Source: Collybia mongolica
Lineage: Eukaryota > Basidiomycota > Agaricomycetes > Agaricales > Clitocybaceae
Direction of reading: 5' to 3'
Assembly: GCA_013420905.1 (NCBI GenBank)
Contig: JAAXNY010000001.1
Span: 1,674,001-1,738,000, forward strand
Length of the DNA: 64,000 nt
The notes under the pieces are model-generated. The model worked only from the letters and a program-made list of their open reading frames with translations. It did no database searches and was not told where the DNA came from. How positions within the stretch are numbered: position 1 is the stretch's first letter; the number at the start of each line of letters is the position of its first letter. Below, in pieces: positions 34,523 through 44,315 of the stretch. Both the position numbers and the translations under genes were made by a program.

Positions 34523-36156
34523 TCGTGTTAAACTTATCAAAGGCACTGCTATTCATGATCAAGCCTATATTGTTTCTGGGAAATGTTTCAAATGCAACAC
34601 TATATACTATGCTGATCATGAACAATCACTTGACAACAACTCAGCTAAACAATTATATTTGGAGTCAGCTCCATATCTTAAAGCTGGTCAAGCACTTTGG
34701 GTTGATCGCATTTTTGGCAAAACAGTTCTAAATGCCATATTGTATATAGCTTTCATGGATCTACTGCAGCTTATATGGAGTTTTGGAACAATAGCTTTGC
34801 CAATTCTGAACTAAATCTGAGCCATCAGCAGATCTGGAAAGTGTTTGTTGAAGAGTCCACTCGCATGATTGCTGCTGCATCTGACCAAACCTTGGTTCTG
34901 GATGATAATATTTCTATTGAAGAAGTAACTCAAAAAGCATATCAAGAACTATGCTCAGATGGAAAAATTGCTTTGGCTACTAATCATGTTTGTACTGAAT
35001 GTACTCAACCATATAAACAACATACTGAATTTCTAACTGGAGATGATCCTGCTGCTGTTGTTAATGTTGATGAAAATGCTCCTGTTCCTGTTCTAATGGG
35101 TGAATTTGCTCTTGATGCTGCTCTTGATCAACAACGTGCGGTGGAAAATGCTACCAATCAAAATCTACCACTTGTTAACTTTGTTAATCCTCTTGGAAAT
35201 CCTGGCATATGTAATATGATTGTCATGGATGGCATTGTTATGGGTGTACAACATTGTGCTTTTGAAAACTGTTCACAATTACTGTTCAACATGCGTGGAG
35301 GTGTCTTTTGCCATGAGCATGACATTGAATATGGTGATAAATGTCATGTTAAAAACTGTAATACTGGAAAAATTCATGGCACTCAGGCTTGTGCTGAACA
35401 TCAGCCAGACTGGCAGAGACATGTTCAAAGACAAACTTGGGATAACTTTTCTGGTGCTTGCAGAGTATTGCAAAGAGCTGCAAATGAGAATCAACCTTGG
35501 CAACCACAACAAAGATCTTATATTCAGCCACATGATGAAGATAATAATGATACCACTATACAATCAAATTACTTTACTGCTGCTTGGTTCTACTGTGTTG
35601 AAACGATATGCAAACCTTGTGGTGTTGTGGTAGCTTGGACAAAATTTGCTCGTTCTGAATCTCCAACCAATATTCTCAACTTTTTAAATAAAGTTTATCC
35701 TGAGAAAGAAACTCAACCATCCTATATCTGCATTGACAAAGCTTGCTTGGTACTTCAAACTGCTCTTGCCAATCCCATTTACAATGATTGGCTGGATACA
35801 TCAAGATTAATTGTTGATGTTTATCATTATAAGAATCATCATACTTCAGATTACTTGTGTCGAAAATGGTGTAATCCAGCACCCTTGAATGGTTCTGCAC
35901 CAAATCTTGTTGTTGTGGCTCAGGACAATCAAAGCAATCCTTACTACAAGTGTGCATTCAATACACAAGTAAGTATTGTTTATACACACTTTAATATTTA
36001 TTAATTTTAAAACAGGCTTGTGAACAACTCAATGCATGGTTGGGTGGATTTGAATCTATCATGAAAAGAATGACTGGAGAAAACTTTGATTGGTTTATCC
36101 ATGTTATGCTTTTTTATCATACTCAACAGATTTTAAAAAGACAGGCTGAAAGATAG
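34523..36156 (+). pseudogene. KDZ-transposon-associated CxC6-type protein, truncated
   Basis: The fragment begins inside a reading frame directly at the LTR edge (RVKLIKGTAIHDQAYIVSGK), so the N-terminus is missing. A frame change near 34742-34755, where about 5 extra bases lie, separates it from the main exon to 35968. After an intron (35969-36015) the last exon ends at 36156. Cysteine clusters CFKC, CTEC, CAFENCSQLLFNMRGGVFCHEH and CHVKNC are followed by WFYCVETICKPCGVVVAWTKF, YICIDKACLVL, DVYHYKNHH, CRKWCNPAPLNGSAPNLV and ACEQLNAWLGGFESIMKRMT. This order matches the CxC5/CxC6 proteins linked to Kyakuja-Dileera-Zisupton transposases of Agaricomycetes. The function in that system is unknown to me. 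Confidence 0.72.
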
Positions 36157-36238
36157 TAATTTAGTACTTCAAAATGTTAGATATACTGTTGACTTTATTG
36201 ACTGTTTTGACTTAAAACTTATGAATTCTGATCAGAAT

Positions 36239-36384
36239 CCGAGTGGAATGTTGCAGAATTCCTTTCAGAATTTTCTTCTTCCACACTTTGTAAGAAATTC
36301 CCCAAAATTCTGCGGAATTCCGATGATTTCAATCAGAATTCTGTGTTCCGAGTGGAATATTGCAGAATTCCTCAAAGGAATTTT
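36239..36384 (+). repeat. Duplicated GAATTCC-rich motif
   Basis: CCGAGTGGAAT(G/A)TTGCAG followed by AATTCCT occurs twice about 110 bp apart. The surrounding sequence holds many GGAATTCC-like inverted words that could fold. Confidence 0.6.
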
Positions 36385-36806
36385 CTGTTTTAAAACTTTT
36401 TCAAAATCTTCCTGCATTCCTCTGGATTCCGATTGGAATCCTCTGCAGGATGTGGGGGAGTGTGAAGTACTGAAAGATAGTTAAATTACCAAGGCTGAAA
36501 TGTTGCACTGTGAAACTGAGAATAGATGAAATTCAACCCTGTGTTTCATCCTCTTAAATAAGAGAAATAATACATTAAAAATATGAAATTCATTCAATTA
36601 ACAATCCTAAAATGTAATGAATTTCATCTCAAAGATGTTTGAAAACACACCCCCTGTAGGGGGAAAAATGGAGGGAAAACCCCCCCTTAAGGTATAATTT
36701 GATGGATGAATTTCATGCAAAATTTGTCCGTATTCATACCCCTCATAATTCACCCTCATGGGATGAATTTCTTACTATCAAGGGTGCTATACTAACCTTT
36801 CAAAAA

Positions 36807-36950
36807 GGATGAATTTCATACTAATAAGGGGTGAGAATAACACCCTTGCAAGTCTTACATGGGGGATGAATTTCATACTATTAAGGGCAGAAATAACACC
36901 CTTGCGAGTCTTACATGAGGGATGAATTTCATACTATTAAGGGCAAAAAT
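36807..36950 (+). repeat. Tandem repeat, 56-57 bp unit
   Basis: Units at 36807-36863 and 36864-36919 and a partial unit at 36920-36950 all start GGATGAATTTCATACTA. The first two contain AATAACACCCTTGC and AGTCTTACATG. More degenerate relatives start near 36700 and 36760. Confidence 0.7.
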
Positions 36951-37200
36951 ACTGGCATTTTATGAGAGATGAAAATCATATGTTTGAATTCATCCCATTT
37001 TCCTCACTTAAATTCATCCTCTTTTTCATCATTTTACTGGATTGTTTTCGGATGAAAGTAGTACTAACTTGTCATCCATTGAAAGGTTGAAATGCACTCA
37101 TTTTTATTTGGATATTTCATCCTCTTATAGATGTTTAAATTTATGTGATTCAACATTTAACAATATTCTAATGATTAGTAGGCTTCTGATTCATTCCCTT

Positions 37201-37260
37201 CCTCATCCTCCTGGTCCTCATCCTCCTGGTCCTCACCCTCCTGGTCCTCACCCTTCTGGT
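37201..37260 (-). repeat. 15-bp coding minisatellite
   Basis: Four copies of CCTCATCCTCCTGGT (with small changes) encode a repeated Asp/Glu/Gln unit in the acidic tail of the split minus-strand gene. Confidence 0.8.
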
Positions 37261-37412
37261 CCCCATCCTCTTCCCCCTCATCACTACTATCTACTTCATC
37301 CTCATCATGCTCATTTAAGTCAATGTCAACATCCATTTCCTCCTCATCATCAGCATTACTGCCCCCTACTGTATTTCCAGTCTCATTTGTATACCCACAT
37401 TTACGAGCATAG

Positions 37413-37416
37413 GCGC
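37413..37416 (+). repeat. Target-site duplication GCGC, left of Element 2
   Basis: GCGC directly before the 5' LTR is matched by GCGC at 49668-49671 directly after the 3' LTR. Removing one copy restores the reading frame of the interrupted gene, which supports a 4-bp duplication. Confidence 0.75.
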
Positions 37417-38633
37417 TGATAGGGCCCGAAATTGTTTGCACTTATAAAGTCAACAAGTAAGGCTATTAGTGTCATTTCTAATAACCAAGTAAGCAGTAAT
37501 AAAGGATTAGAGTCGAGCTCCGAGACGGCTAATCAGAGTGAACTAGTCTAATGGATAATACACTATCAGTACAGAGGACTATGAGTACGGTCTATTATTA
37601 GTCCTATTCACCATGCCCGGTTACAACCTCGGTGTCTTAGTTCATAAGTAACCGTTGTAGTATGATATCATTAGTCCGGGGATCATCATTAATAGGAGAA
37701 GTAATTGTAAATTCGGGACTTGCACAACCCGATCCTAGTCAGGGGTACTTGGTGTTAACTACCGGAAGTGACGGGACACCGTGAATAGCAACCAGGACAA
37801 TCAGGAGGAGTAAACGACAGTGCCGCGCTGTTTTAAATAACAGAGCGCGCGGTCGGGACTTGATAAGAGTTTAGCCAGCTCTTTCAATATTTGATAAGTA
37901 ACCAGTAAACGACATAATTGGCACGCATGGTGCGCGCGCCAAGTTGTAGTAGACGCGTCAGTATTGAATACAGATTCTTGGCGCGCGGGAGCGCGGTTCC
38001 GTGTAAAATTTACAATTCCATATGATATTTAGTTTGTACATTATAAATAGACTGTAGATGAGTAGCGCTAAGGCAAGGAATCTTGCCCCCACTTCGCGCG
38101 ACTATAGAGTATACAAATCACATTTGTTAAAACACTATTGCGTGCCCGAATTAAGGATCAGATTGCTTCAACGTGTCTTGATTGGAATTGATTGGAGAAC
38201 CACAGAATTAAAGAAACTTAGTTCACTTGGAACTTAGTACCGTATTGTCCGTTGGAATTACTAGGCACTTGGCCTTAGTGCACTTGGCACTGTATTGTTT
38301 GATAAGTCGCTTGGACTTATAGATCCGCTTGGGATCACTAATAATTGAACGTACACTTGGTACTCAGTCTATTGGATCGAGAGATATTATAAATATACCT
38401 AGCAGGTTTTTGAACCTGTGTTGAAGCTTTTGTCTAAATCGAACCCGTCGAGAGATCATTGGAAAGGGCTTTGGCTAGTACTATTCAAAGCTTAGTGTTT
38501 CTAAGCACTTGAACCCGAACTCAAAAACAGGCGATTCCTACTGTTCGTGTGTTGATTGTTAGGTTTGGTGTGTGTGTGAGAGAGATTACATTTCATAGCA
38601 TCAGCGCACTTATAGCCCAGGAGCCCCCTTTCA
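37417..38633 (+). repeat. Element 2, 5' LTR (1217 bp)
   Basis: It starts TGATAGGGCC and ends CCCCTTTCA, nearly identical to 48451-49667. A TATAAATAG box lies at 38042-38050, the likely promoter core for the genomic RNA. Confidence 0.93.
38042..38050 (+). promoter_or_regulatory. TATA box in the LTR
   Basis: TATAAATAG sits about 590 bp before the LTR end, in the sense direction of gag-pol. It is the best candidate for the U3 promoter. The same word is in the 3' LTR near 49077 and in the matching Element 1 LTR, except where T/C changes occur. Confidence 0.45.
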
Positions 38634-38635
38634 TC

Positions 38636-38653
38636 TGGAGCCCACCGCGAGGG
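38636..38653 (+). promoter_or_regulatory. Putative primer binding site, Element 2
   Basis: TGGAGCCCACCGCGAGGG starts two bases after the LTR, identical to Element 1. It begins with the TGG expected for a tRNA 3' CCA end. Confidence 0.5.
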
Positions 38654-39088
38654 TTCAGAGTTTTGAATAGTCTAAAGAGAGCATCTTTCTTTGAAAAATA
38701 TTATACCAAGACGAGTAACGTCGTCTACAAATTGAAGTAGAGCGGAGAAAGTTTAGTCAATCTGTCTCAAGAGCCGCGCCCACAAGCCAGCTCGTCAAAC
38801 AGACTAACTAATCAGCCACTTGCAAGACAAGTAGCTACAAAAACGCGGAAGACTAAAAATTCGCAAAACGCTGGAGCAACAGAGTCGTTACCACCTCCTA
38901 GGCGAGCGCGCACACGAGGATCTTCACAACCAGCCTTTGGATCTTCAGGACCAAGGCAAGTATTTAGAACTCCAGAGCCCTTAGGAAACATATCGACTAC
39001 TAGTAGACCAGTAGCGCGCGGAAGATCGTCCGTAGTAAACCCAGTAGCAAACCCGAACTTGTTAGCTACTCAGAACCATTCAGTAATC
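38654..39088 (+). other. Element 2 leader, open in the gag frame without ATG
   Basis: From 38741 to the Gag ATG at 39089 the gag frame has no stop and no ATG. It begins directly after a TAG at 38738-38740. The predicted segment (SGESLVNLSQEPRPQASS..., PPPRRARTRGSSQP) matches the Element 1 leader. It could be an N-terminal Gag extension made by splicing or non-AUG initiation, or simply unselected open sequence. Confidence 0.55.
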
Positions 39089-40600
39089 ATGACTGAACCC
39101 CCTCGTAAATATATGCCCCAACCAGGCGTCCGTGATGCACCAGTATTCAAAGGAAAAGAGCCCACGGGTTTAATCCGATTTCTGGAGCGAATGGAAGTCC
39201 TATGGAAGGAGTGTAACATTACAAATGATGAAGAAAAGAAGTTAATGTTGGGAAAATACGCAGACCTACAATCAGAGAATGAGTGGAGGGCATTAGACCA
39301 CTATAAGACAGGCACTTGGACGGATTTCAAGACAGAGTTGATCTCTAGTTATCCGGAAGCACTCGATCAAGTAGAAGGATCAGTAGCCAAGTTAGAGGCA
39401 GTGTGTCGCGCCAACCCACGTATTGGAGTAACCGATGAGGCCGCGCTGAAAAAGCTGAAGCGTGAATTCAAAGCAGAATCTATTAAACTCTTGGGAGTTA
39501 GGCCACCAATTATCTCTAACCGAGAATTAGTTACCAAGTTCTTGGGATGTCTAGACGAAGTCTTCAGATCCCAAGTACAAGGAAGGCTAACCCTGCTAGG
39601 GAATAATCAGTCTAATGCTACACAGGCAGGACAAGCCGTTGCTACAAACAACCGAGCAGATCCTAATACTATTGCCGAAGCCGCCGCGCTCGCGCGACGA
39701 AAAGGGGATCAGTACGATCTGGAGGAAGTTATAGCAACTGCAATCAGCATTTCTGAAGGTGTAGCCAACATGAATATTCCAGACACAAATAGATCGTTTA
39801 TAACGTCCGTAACAGCAACAGCAGCGCCCAAAATCAAAGTAGAGATGGATGAAATAAAACAACAAATAGTTAATTTGTTAGACCGTCTCCAAGTAAATGA
39901 GAAGAATACGAGGAGTGGATTCGAGGATGTAATGAAAGCGCTTCAACAAGCAACTGTTCAGAACCATGCCACGAATAGCGCACCCCAGCAGCATCAGTAT
40001 CAGAATCAGTACGGAAAGCCTAAAGAAGGACAACCGCAAAGACCAAATGCGTATAAATGTCACTACTGTTTTACACCCGGACACTTCATAATGGCCTGTC
40101 CCGAGAAACAGAAACATTTTGAGGAAGGGAAAATAAAAACCAACGCAAATGGAGGAGTATGCTTACCAGACAGATCATATATTCCAAGAGAACCAGAAAC
40201 GGTATCATTGAAAGATAAAGTGGAACACTTCCATTCAAAGAAGGTAGCGGCCCTTTATTACGGAGATGTCACAGAAGGACCCGCTCCAGGAGTATTGTCC
40301 GTTATGCAGTCACATAATGCAGTAGACAATAGTAATGACATTGGAACCTTGAAAGCCATAATGGCACAAATGGCACAATTTCAAGCGCAACAAATGTTAG
40401 GACAACAGAGCGCGCAAACCGCGCTGCCAGTAGCGCCTCAGATGCAGAAACAGGAATATATAAATAATAACTATAATCCTACGGCAAAGAGCGCGCCGAA
40501 CCCTGACATAGTAGCCTTACAAGCACAAATGAGTACTTTATTAGGGCAGGTAGCAGAACTCAATAACCAAAACAAGGTTAAAGAGTCGGGTTTCAATTAG
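39089..40600 (+). CDS. Element 2 Gag
   Basis: Intact 503 residues starting MTEPPRKYMPQPGVRD. It has a capsid-like helical region, a Gln/Asn-rich linker and the zinc knuckle CHYCFTPGHFIMAC. Over the first 290 nt it differs from Element 1 at about five sites, mostly silent. The last sense codons are TCG GGT TTC AAT before TAG, giving the slippery GGGTTTC at 40588-40594. Confidence 0.88.
   Translation: MTEPPRKYMPQPGVRDAPVFKGKEPTGLIRFLERMEVLWKECNITNDEEKKLMLGKYADLQSENEWRALDHYKTGTWTDFKTELISSYPEALDQVEGSVAKLEAVCRANPRIGVTDEAALKKLKREFKAESIKLLGVRPPIISNRELVTKFLGCLDEVFRSQVQGRLTLLGNNQSNATQAGQAVATNNRADPNTIAEAAALARRKGDQYDLEEVIATAISISEGVANMNIPDTNRSFITSVTATAAPKIKVEMDEIKQQIVNLLDRLQVNEKNTRSGFEDVMKALQQATVQNHATNSAPQQHQYQNQYGKPKEGQPQRPNAYKCHYCFTPGHFIMACPEKQKHFEEGKIKTNANGGVCLPDRSYIPREPETVSLKDKVEHFHSKKVAALYYGDVTEGPAPGVLSVMQSHNAVDNSNDIGTLKAIMAQMAQFQAQQMLGQQSAQTALPVAPQMQKQEYINNNYNPTAKSAPNPDIVALQAQMSTLLGQVAELNNQNKVKESGFN
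40588..40594 (+). promoter_or_regulatory. Putative -1 frameshift site, gag to protease
   Basis: GGGTTTC fits X-XXY-YYZ in the gag frame (TC-G GGT TTC), two codons before the gag TAG. The protease frame is -1 relative to gag and is open from 40582. The same heptamer in the same phase is present in Element 1. Confidence 0.6.
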
Positions 40601-40605
40601 GTCCG

Positions 40606-41811
40606 ATGAAGGAGGCTAAGGAACACGCTAGACCTACGACTAGGTCGCGTTCCAAGAGACAGCCAGAGGACCGAAGTAAAAATAGAAATAGTCGTCAAGA
40701 AAGTAACAATTCAGAGAGTAGTCAGGATAGTAGCGGAGAGGAGCTGGTAGCACCGTCTCCTAGTAAAAGGAAAGTAAAATTTGCTGAACCATCAGTAAAG
40801 TCTCCAGTACGAAAAGAATTACCCTACATCGATGTGCCCGTGGTACCCTACATACCCCGGAGAACGGAACGCAACCCTGAACCAGTTGATCCGCTACCTA
40901 ATTTTAACACTAAGCGCGGTCCGACTTATGAAACTAAGTCCCCGATAGAAGTAAAATTAAAAGGTGGCGATATAATTGCTAAAGTGTTAGACAACCCTAT
41001 CACATTGACCACGGGAGAGTTAATGGGCTCGTCAAAAACCATTAGAGATGGAATAAAGAATATTGTAACTGCCAGACGTAAGTCCCTTACCCAAAGGGAC
41101 GCTAACTTGCAAATAAACGGAATAGATGAGGAAGACGTCTTACCCTTTGGAGGGGACTGGGAACTTGATGATAACTACTTACGGCATGACGCGCTACCAG
41201 TAGAGTCAATCCCATTCCAGTCTTTCTTCATCTCAGAGTATGACCGCGGCGGAATACCTAAGGGATCTATAATATGCGGGGACCCAGTCCTACAGTATTT
41301 AGAATCTTTACCAGCCGGGGAAGAGCCCAAACAGTTGTATGTAGCAAAAGAATCGGCCTCTTTGCGCGCAGTATATCCAGTAATAAATGGGGTAGGAACG
41401 GAGGAATCTTTATTAGATGGGGGATCCCAAATAGTATCAATGGCTAAACAAACGGCTTTAGACTTGGATATTTCATGGGATCCGGACGTTGTCATACACA
41501 TGCAGAGTGCTAATAAACAAGTGGAGAAAACAGCGGGATTAGCGCGCAATGTCCCTTTCTTGTTTAATGACATGGCCATCTACCTCCAAGTACATATTAT
41601 AAATTCACCCGCATACAAAGTATTGCTCGGGAGACCGTTTGATACGCTCACGGAAAGTCAGATCAAAAATGCTCGGGACGGGGGACAAGTAGTCACTATC
41701 ACGGACCCTAACACGGGACGAAGGTGTACTATTCCTACCCATGCAAAGGGATCACCGCCTAAGCTGTTGAAAAGACAACCGGAGCAGGATTTTCGGCCTT
41801 CGATGAATTAA
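40606..41811 (+). CDS. Element 2 protease-region ORF
   Basis: 401 codons from the first ATG; the frame is open from 40582, inside gag. A basic, Ser-rich N-terminal part is followed by a proline-rich stretch and the aspartic protease core (LLDGGSQIVSM, AYKVLLGRPF). It cleaves the Gag-Pol precursor in this class of element. It ends RPSMN-stop; the pol frame overlaps by about 50 nt in the -1 register. Confidence 0.8.
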   Translation: MKEAKEHARPTTRSRSKRQPEDRSKNRNSRQESNNSESSQDSSGEELVAPSPSKRKVKFAEPSVKSPVRKELPYIDVPVVPYIPRRTERNPEPVDPLPNFNTKRGPTYETKSPIEVKLKGGDIIAKVLDNPITLTTGELMGSSKTIRDGIKNIVTARRKSLTQRDANLQINGIDEEDVLPFGGDWELDDNYLRHDALPVESIPFQSFFISEYDRGGIPKGSIICGDPVLQYLESLPAGEEPKQLYVAKESASLRAVYPVINGVGTEESLLDGGSQIVSMAKQTALDLDISWDPDVVIHMQSANKQVEKTAGLARNVPFLFNDMAIYLQVHIINSPAYKVLLGRPFDTLTESQIKNARDGGQVVTITDPNTGRRCTIPTHAKGSPPKLLKRQPEQDFRPSMN

Positions 41812-44315
41812 TCCAAAGTGATCAAGGAGAGCTAGCCGTAGAAATTGCTGAAGATGAGGACGGGAACTTTATTATAACGGGTTATAGACACCCTACTGAT
41901 AAGCGGAATTTTGGTCACAAAGAACTTAGAGATGTCTTTTTGTCTAGAAGTGATGTAAACATGAATAGTACAGTACCTGAACGCGAATTACTAGCCACGT
42001 ACTTGGCTTCCGTAGATGAGCGCGATGGACCAGTAATAAACTACGAGCAGAACAGTAGGGACCCAGCAAGCACACCCACTAGACCGCTGACATACGCTCA
42101 AGAACAGCCCATGATCAATAAAGCTTTAAGTAAATTAAAGCAGTGGCAAATTGGCACAAACGAGCGCGGTCTTGGAACGGCAACAAGTGAAAAGTGTAAT
42201 ATTGAGACCATGGATCAGCTAGTAGGAAAGAAGTATAAACCAGTACATTTGAAAACAAAACCAACACTGGCGGACCTGCCTGATAAATTTAGAATTATCA
42301 GAGATATAAAGGGCGACCCTTTAGCAGCCCTACCAGTTCTAACGCCTAACCCACCTCCGTTTAAACCAACTGGGAGGTACACTGAGGAAAGGCGCGCGGA
42401 ATTCCAAAGAGTACACGAAGAAGAAAGCTTCTTAAAACCTAAAGAGATGGATATAATCCACGACTTTATGTGCAAACATAATGATGGTTTTGCTTGGAAT
42501 GATAGTGAGCGCGGTAGTTTTAAGAAGGAATATTTTCCTCCCGTCGAAATACCAGTAGTCCCACATACGCCGTGGACAGAGAGGAACATTAGAATCCCAC
42601 CAGGAATCTATGAAGATGTTTGTAAAATCATCAAGACAAAAATTGATGCAGGAGTCTATGAGAGATCCAATTCATCATACAGGTCTAGATGGTTTACCGT
42701 ATTAAAGAAAGGCCCAGGAAAGAAGCTTAGAATTGTACATAGTCTAGAACCACTGAATGCAGTCACAATAGCGCACTCGGGTCTACCACCCGCTACCGAA
42801 GAACTAGCAGAACACTTCGCAGGGCGCGCTTGTGGCGGAATGATGGATCTATATGTAGGATACGATGAGAGGCCTTTAGCAGAAACCTCGCGCGATCTAA
42901 CCACGTTCCAAACACCATTTGGCGCGCTGAGATTAGTAACACTCCCTATGGGATGGACGAATTCTGTTCCAATATTTCATGACGATGTCACGTACATCCT
43001 ACAGGATGAGGTACCACATGTCACAATACCCTATATTGATGATGTACCCGTGCGCGGTCCAGCAACGCGCTACGAACTGCCGGACGGAACAGAAGAAGAG
43101 CTACCTGGTGCTCCAGGTGTTAGGCGCTTCTTCTGGGAACATATGCAAAATGTAAATCGCGTCGTACAGAGAATGAAGTATTCTGGAGGAACGTTTTCAG
43201 GATATAAGTCTATGTTATGCGCAAGTGAAATTCTAGTGGTAGGACATAGATGTACCTATGAAGGACGAAAACCTACTACAGATAGAATCGGTGTAGTTGA
43301 AAGATGGGGACCATGCAAAGATGTCAGTGAAGTACGCGCTTACATGGGAACTATTGGTGTATGCAGGAATTTCATTAAAGACTTCGCCCGTATAGGCCAA
43401 CCAATTCAAAAGTTAACTAGGAGTAGTGAACCTTGGATATGGGGGCCTGAGCAAGAAGAAGCGCAGCAGCTATTATTAGACGCACTTAAAAATAGCCCCG
43501 CGCTCCGTCCAATTAATTACACCTGGAATACGCCAGTAGTACTGTCAGTAGATACGTCATGGAAAGCCGTAGGCTACTATATCTACCAGGAAGACCCTGA
43601 TATACCTGGAAGAAAGCACTATGCTAGATTTGACTCGATAACTCTGAATGAGCGCGAAGCGCGCTTCTCACAACCCAAACGAGAGCTATTCGGATTAATG
43701 AGAGTTCTAATGGCATGTTATTATTGGTTTATTGGAGTACGAAATTTGGTAGTGGAAACGGATGCAAAGTACATTAAGGGGATGTTATCAAACCCAAGTT
43801 TAGGACCTAATGCAACGGTAAATAGGTGGATTGATAGGATACTTATGTTCCACTTTACTCTGGTTCATAAAGCTGGTAAAGGCTTTGGCCCAGATGGTCT
43901 GTCAAGACGAGACGCGCGGCTAGGGGATCCTGTCTACCCGGACCCAGACGATGGTTACGACGAACCCTCAGGTCCTTTAAGGTTTATCAACCCAACGGAA
44001 GGATTGGATGACCCTTTGGAACTGTCAGACTTTAAAGAGGAGATCGACACGCGCGGCGGATATCTATTCCAACTTGCAAAGGAAATCTCTGATTTTGAAG
44101 TGGAAGTAAACAATGCCTGGGCTGGTGAAGCAGCATTTATCGGAGAAGTAAAACAGCACTTAGGTTTAGGACGGTTCGGTATTCAAAGAGAAGCTTATCT
44201 AAAGCAACTTGTAAATACTACTGTCATACCCAATGAAAAGTTTAAATACGACCCTAATGTAAGGGAAGTATATGATGAGTCTAAACGTTCAATAAGAAGG
44301 ACACTGTATGACTGA
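41763..44315 (+). CDS. Element 2 pol: RT and RNase H, integrase deleted
   Basis: The frame opens after TAA at 41760-41762. The likely entry is by -1 slippage at GGATTTT (41787-41793, CA-G GAT TTT in the protease frame). It encodes RT with LPMGWTNSVPIFHDD and YIDD, then RNase H with SVDTSWKAVGYY and ETDAKYIKG. The frame continues to VREVYDESKR and then crosses the deletion junction into reversed gene B sequence, adding SIRRTLYD before the stop. Integrase is missing, so the copy is not autonomous. Unlike Element 1, the sequence after YIDD is in frame (VRGPATRYELPDG). Confidence 0.85.
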   Translation, partial: AVEKTTGAGFSAFDELIQSDQGELAVEIAEDEDGNFIITGYRHPTDKRNFGHKELRDVFLSRSDVNMNSTVPERELLATYLASVDERDGPVINYEQNSRDPASTPTRPLTYAQEQPMINKALSKLKQWQIGTNERGLGTATSEKCNIETMDQLVGKKYKPVHLKTKPTLADLPDKFRIIRDIKGDPLAALPVLTPNPPPFKPTGRYTEERRAEFQRVHEEESFLKPKEMDIIHDFMCKHNDGFAWNDSERGSFKKEYFPPVEIPVVPHTPWTERNIRIPPGIYEDVCKIIKTKIDAGVYERSNSSYRSRWFTVLKKGPGKKLRIVHSLEPLNAVTIAHSGLPPATEELAEHFAGRACGGMMDLYVGYDERPLAETSRDLTTFQTPFGALRLVTLPMGWTNSVPIFHDDVTYILQDEVPHVTIPYIDDVPVRGPATRYELPDGTEEELPGAPGVRRFFWEHMQNVNRVVQRMKYSGGTFSGYKSMLCASEILVVGHRCTYEGRKPTTDRIGVVERWGPCKDVSEVRAYMGTIGVCRNFIKDFARIGQPIQKLTRSSEPWIWGPEQEEAQQLLLDALKNSPALRPINYTWNTPVVLSVDTSWKAVGYYIYQEDPDIPGRKHYARFDSITLNEREARFSQPKRELFGLMRVLMACYYWFIGVRNLVVETDAKYIKGMLSNPSLGPNATVNRWIDRILMFHFTLVHKAGKGFGPDGLSRRDARLGDPVYPDPDDGYDEPSGPLRFINPTEGLDDPLELSDFKEEIDTRGGYLFQLAKEISDFEVEVNNAWAGEAAFIGEVKQHLGLGRFGIQREAYLKQLVNTTVIPNEKFKYDPNVREVYDESKRSIRRTLYD
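41787..41793 (+). promoter_or_regulatory. Putative -1 frameshift site, protease to pol
   Basis: GGATTTT lies in the protease frame as CAG GAT TTT, six codons before the protease stop (TAA 41809-41811). Slipping back one base enters the open pol frame (TCG GCC TTC GAT). It is of the GGATTTN type known from betaretroviral pro-pol junctions. Confidence 0.5.

Larger units (their letters stand above)
36157..37174. other. Repeat-rich spacer between KDZ fragment and split gene
   Basis: No gene seen. It holds a GAATTCC-rich block with a duplicated motif (36239-36275 and 36349-36384) and degenerate tandem repeats built on GGATGAATTTCATACTA (36.67-36.97 kb). Confidence 0.5.
37175..37416 (-). pseudogene. 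3' end of a minus-strand gene split by Element 2
   Basis: Reading on the minus strand away from the LTR, the frame continues Y-A-R-K-C-G-Y-T-N-E-T-G and then a long acidic tail (DDEEEMDVDIDLNEHDEDE..., later DQEDE-type repeats), ending EGNESEAY-stop at 37175. With the 12.25-kb element and one GCGC copy removed, it joins in frame to the exon ending ...SHLKNKRA at 49668. The 15-bp minisatellite at 37201-37260 encodes the repeated acidic unit. The 5' part of the gene is at 49668-50340. Confidence 0.7.

Noticed and set aside
34416..34814. 132-aa plus-strand open frame spanning the LTR edge and adjacent DNA
   Set aside because: It is a chance read-through from LTR sequence into the truncated KDZ-associated gene; only the part after 34523 is real coding sequence.
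36807..36950. CRISPR-like array
   Set aside because: Contiguous degenerate tandem repeats without unique spacers, in a eukaryotic genome.
42215..42904. Minus-strand frames opposite RT in Element 2
   Set aside because: Antisense shadows of the conserved RT region, without motifs.
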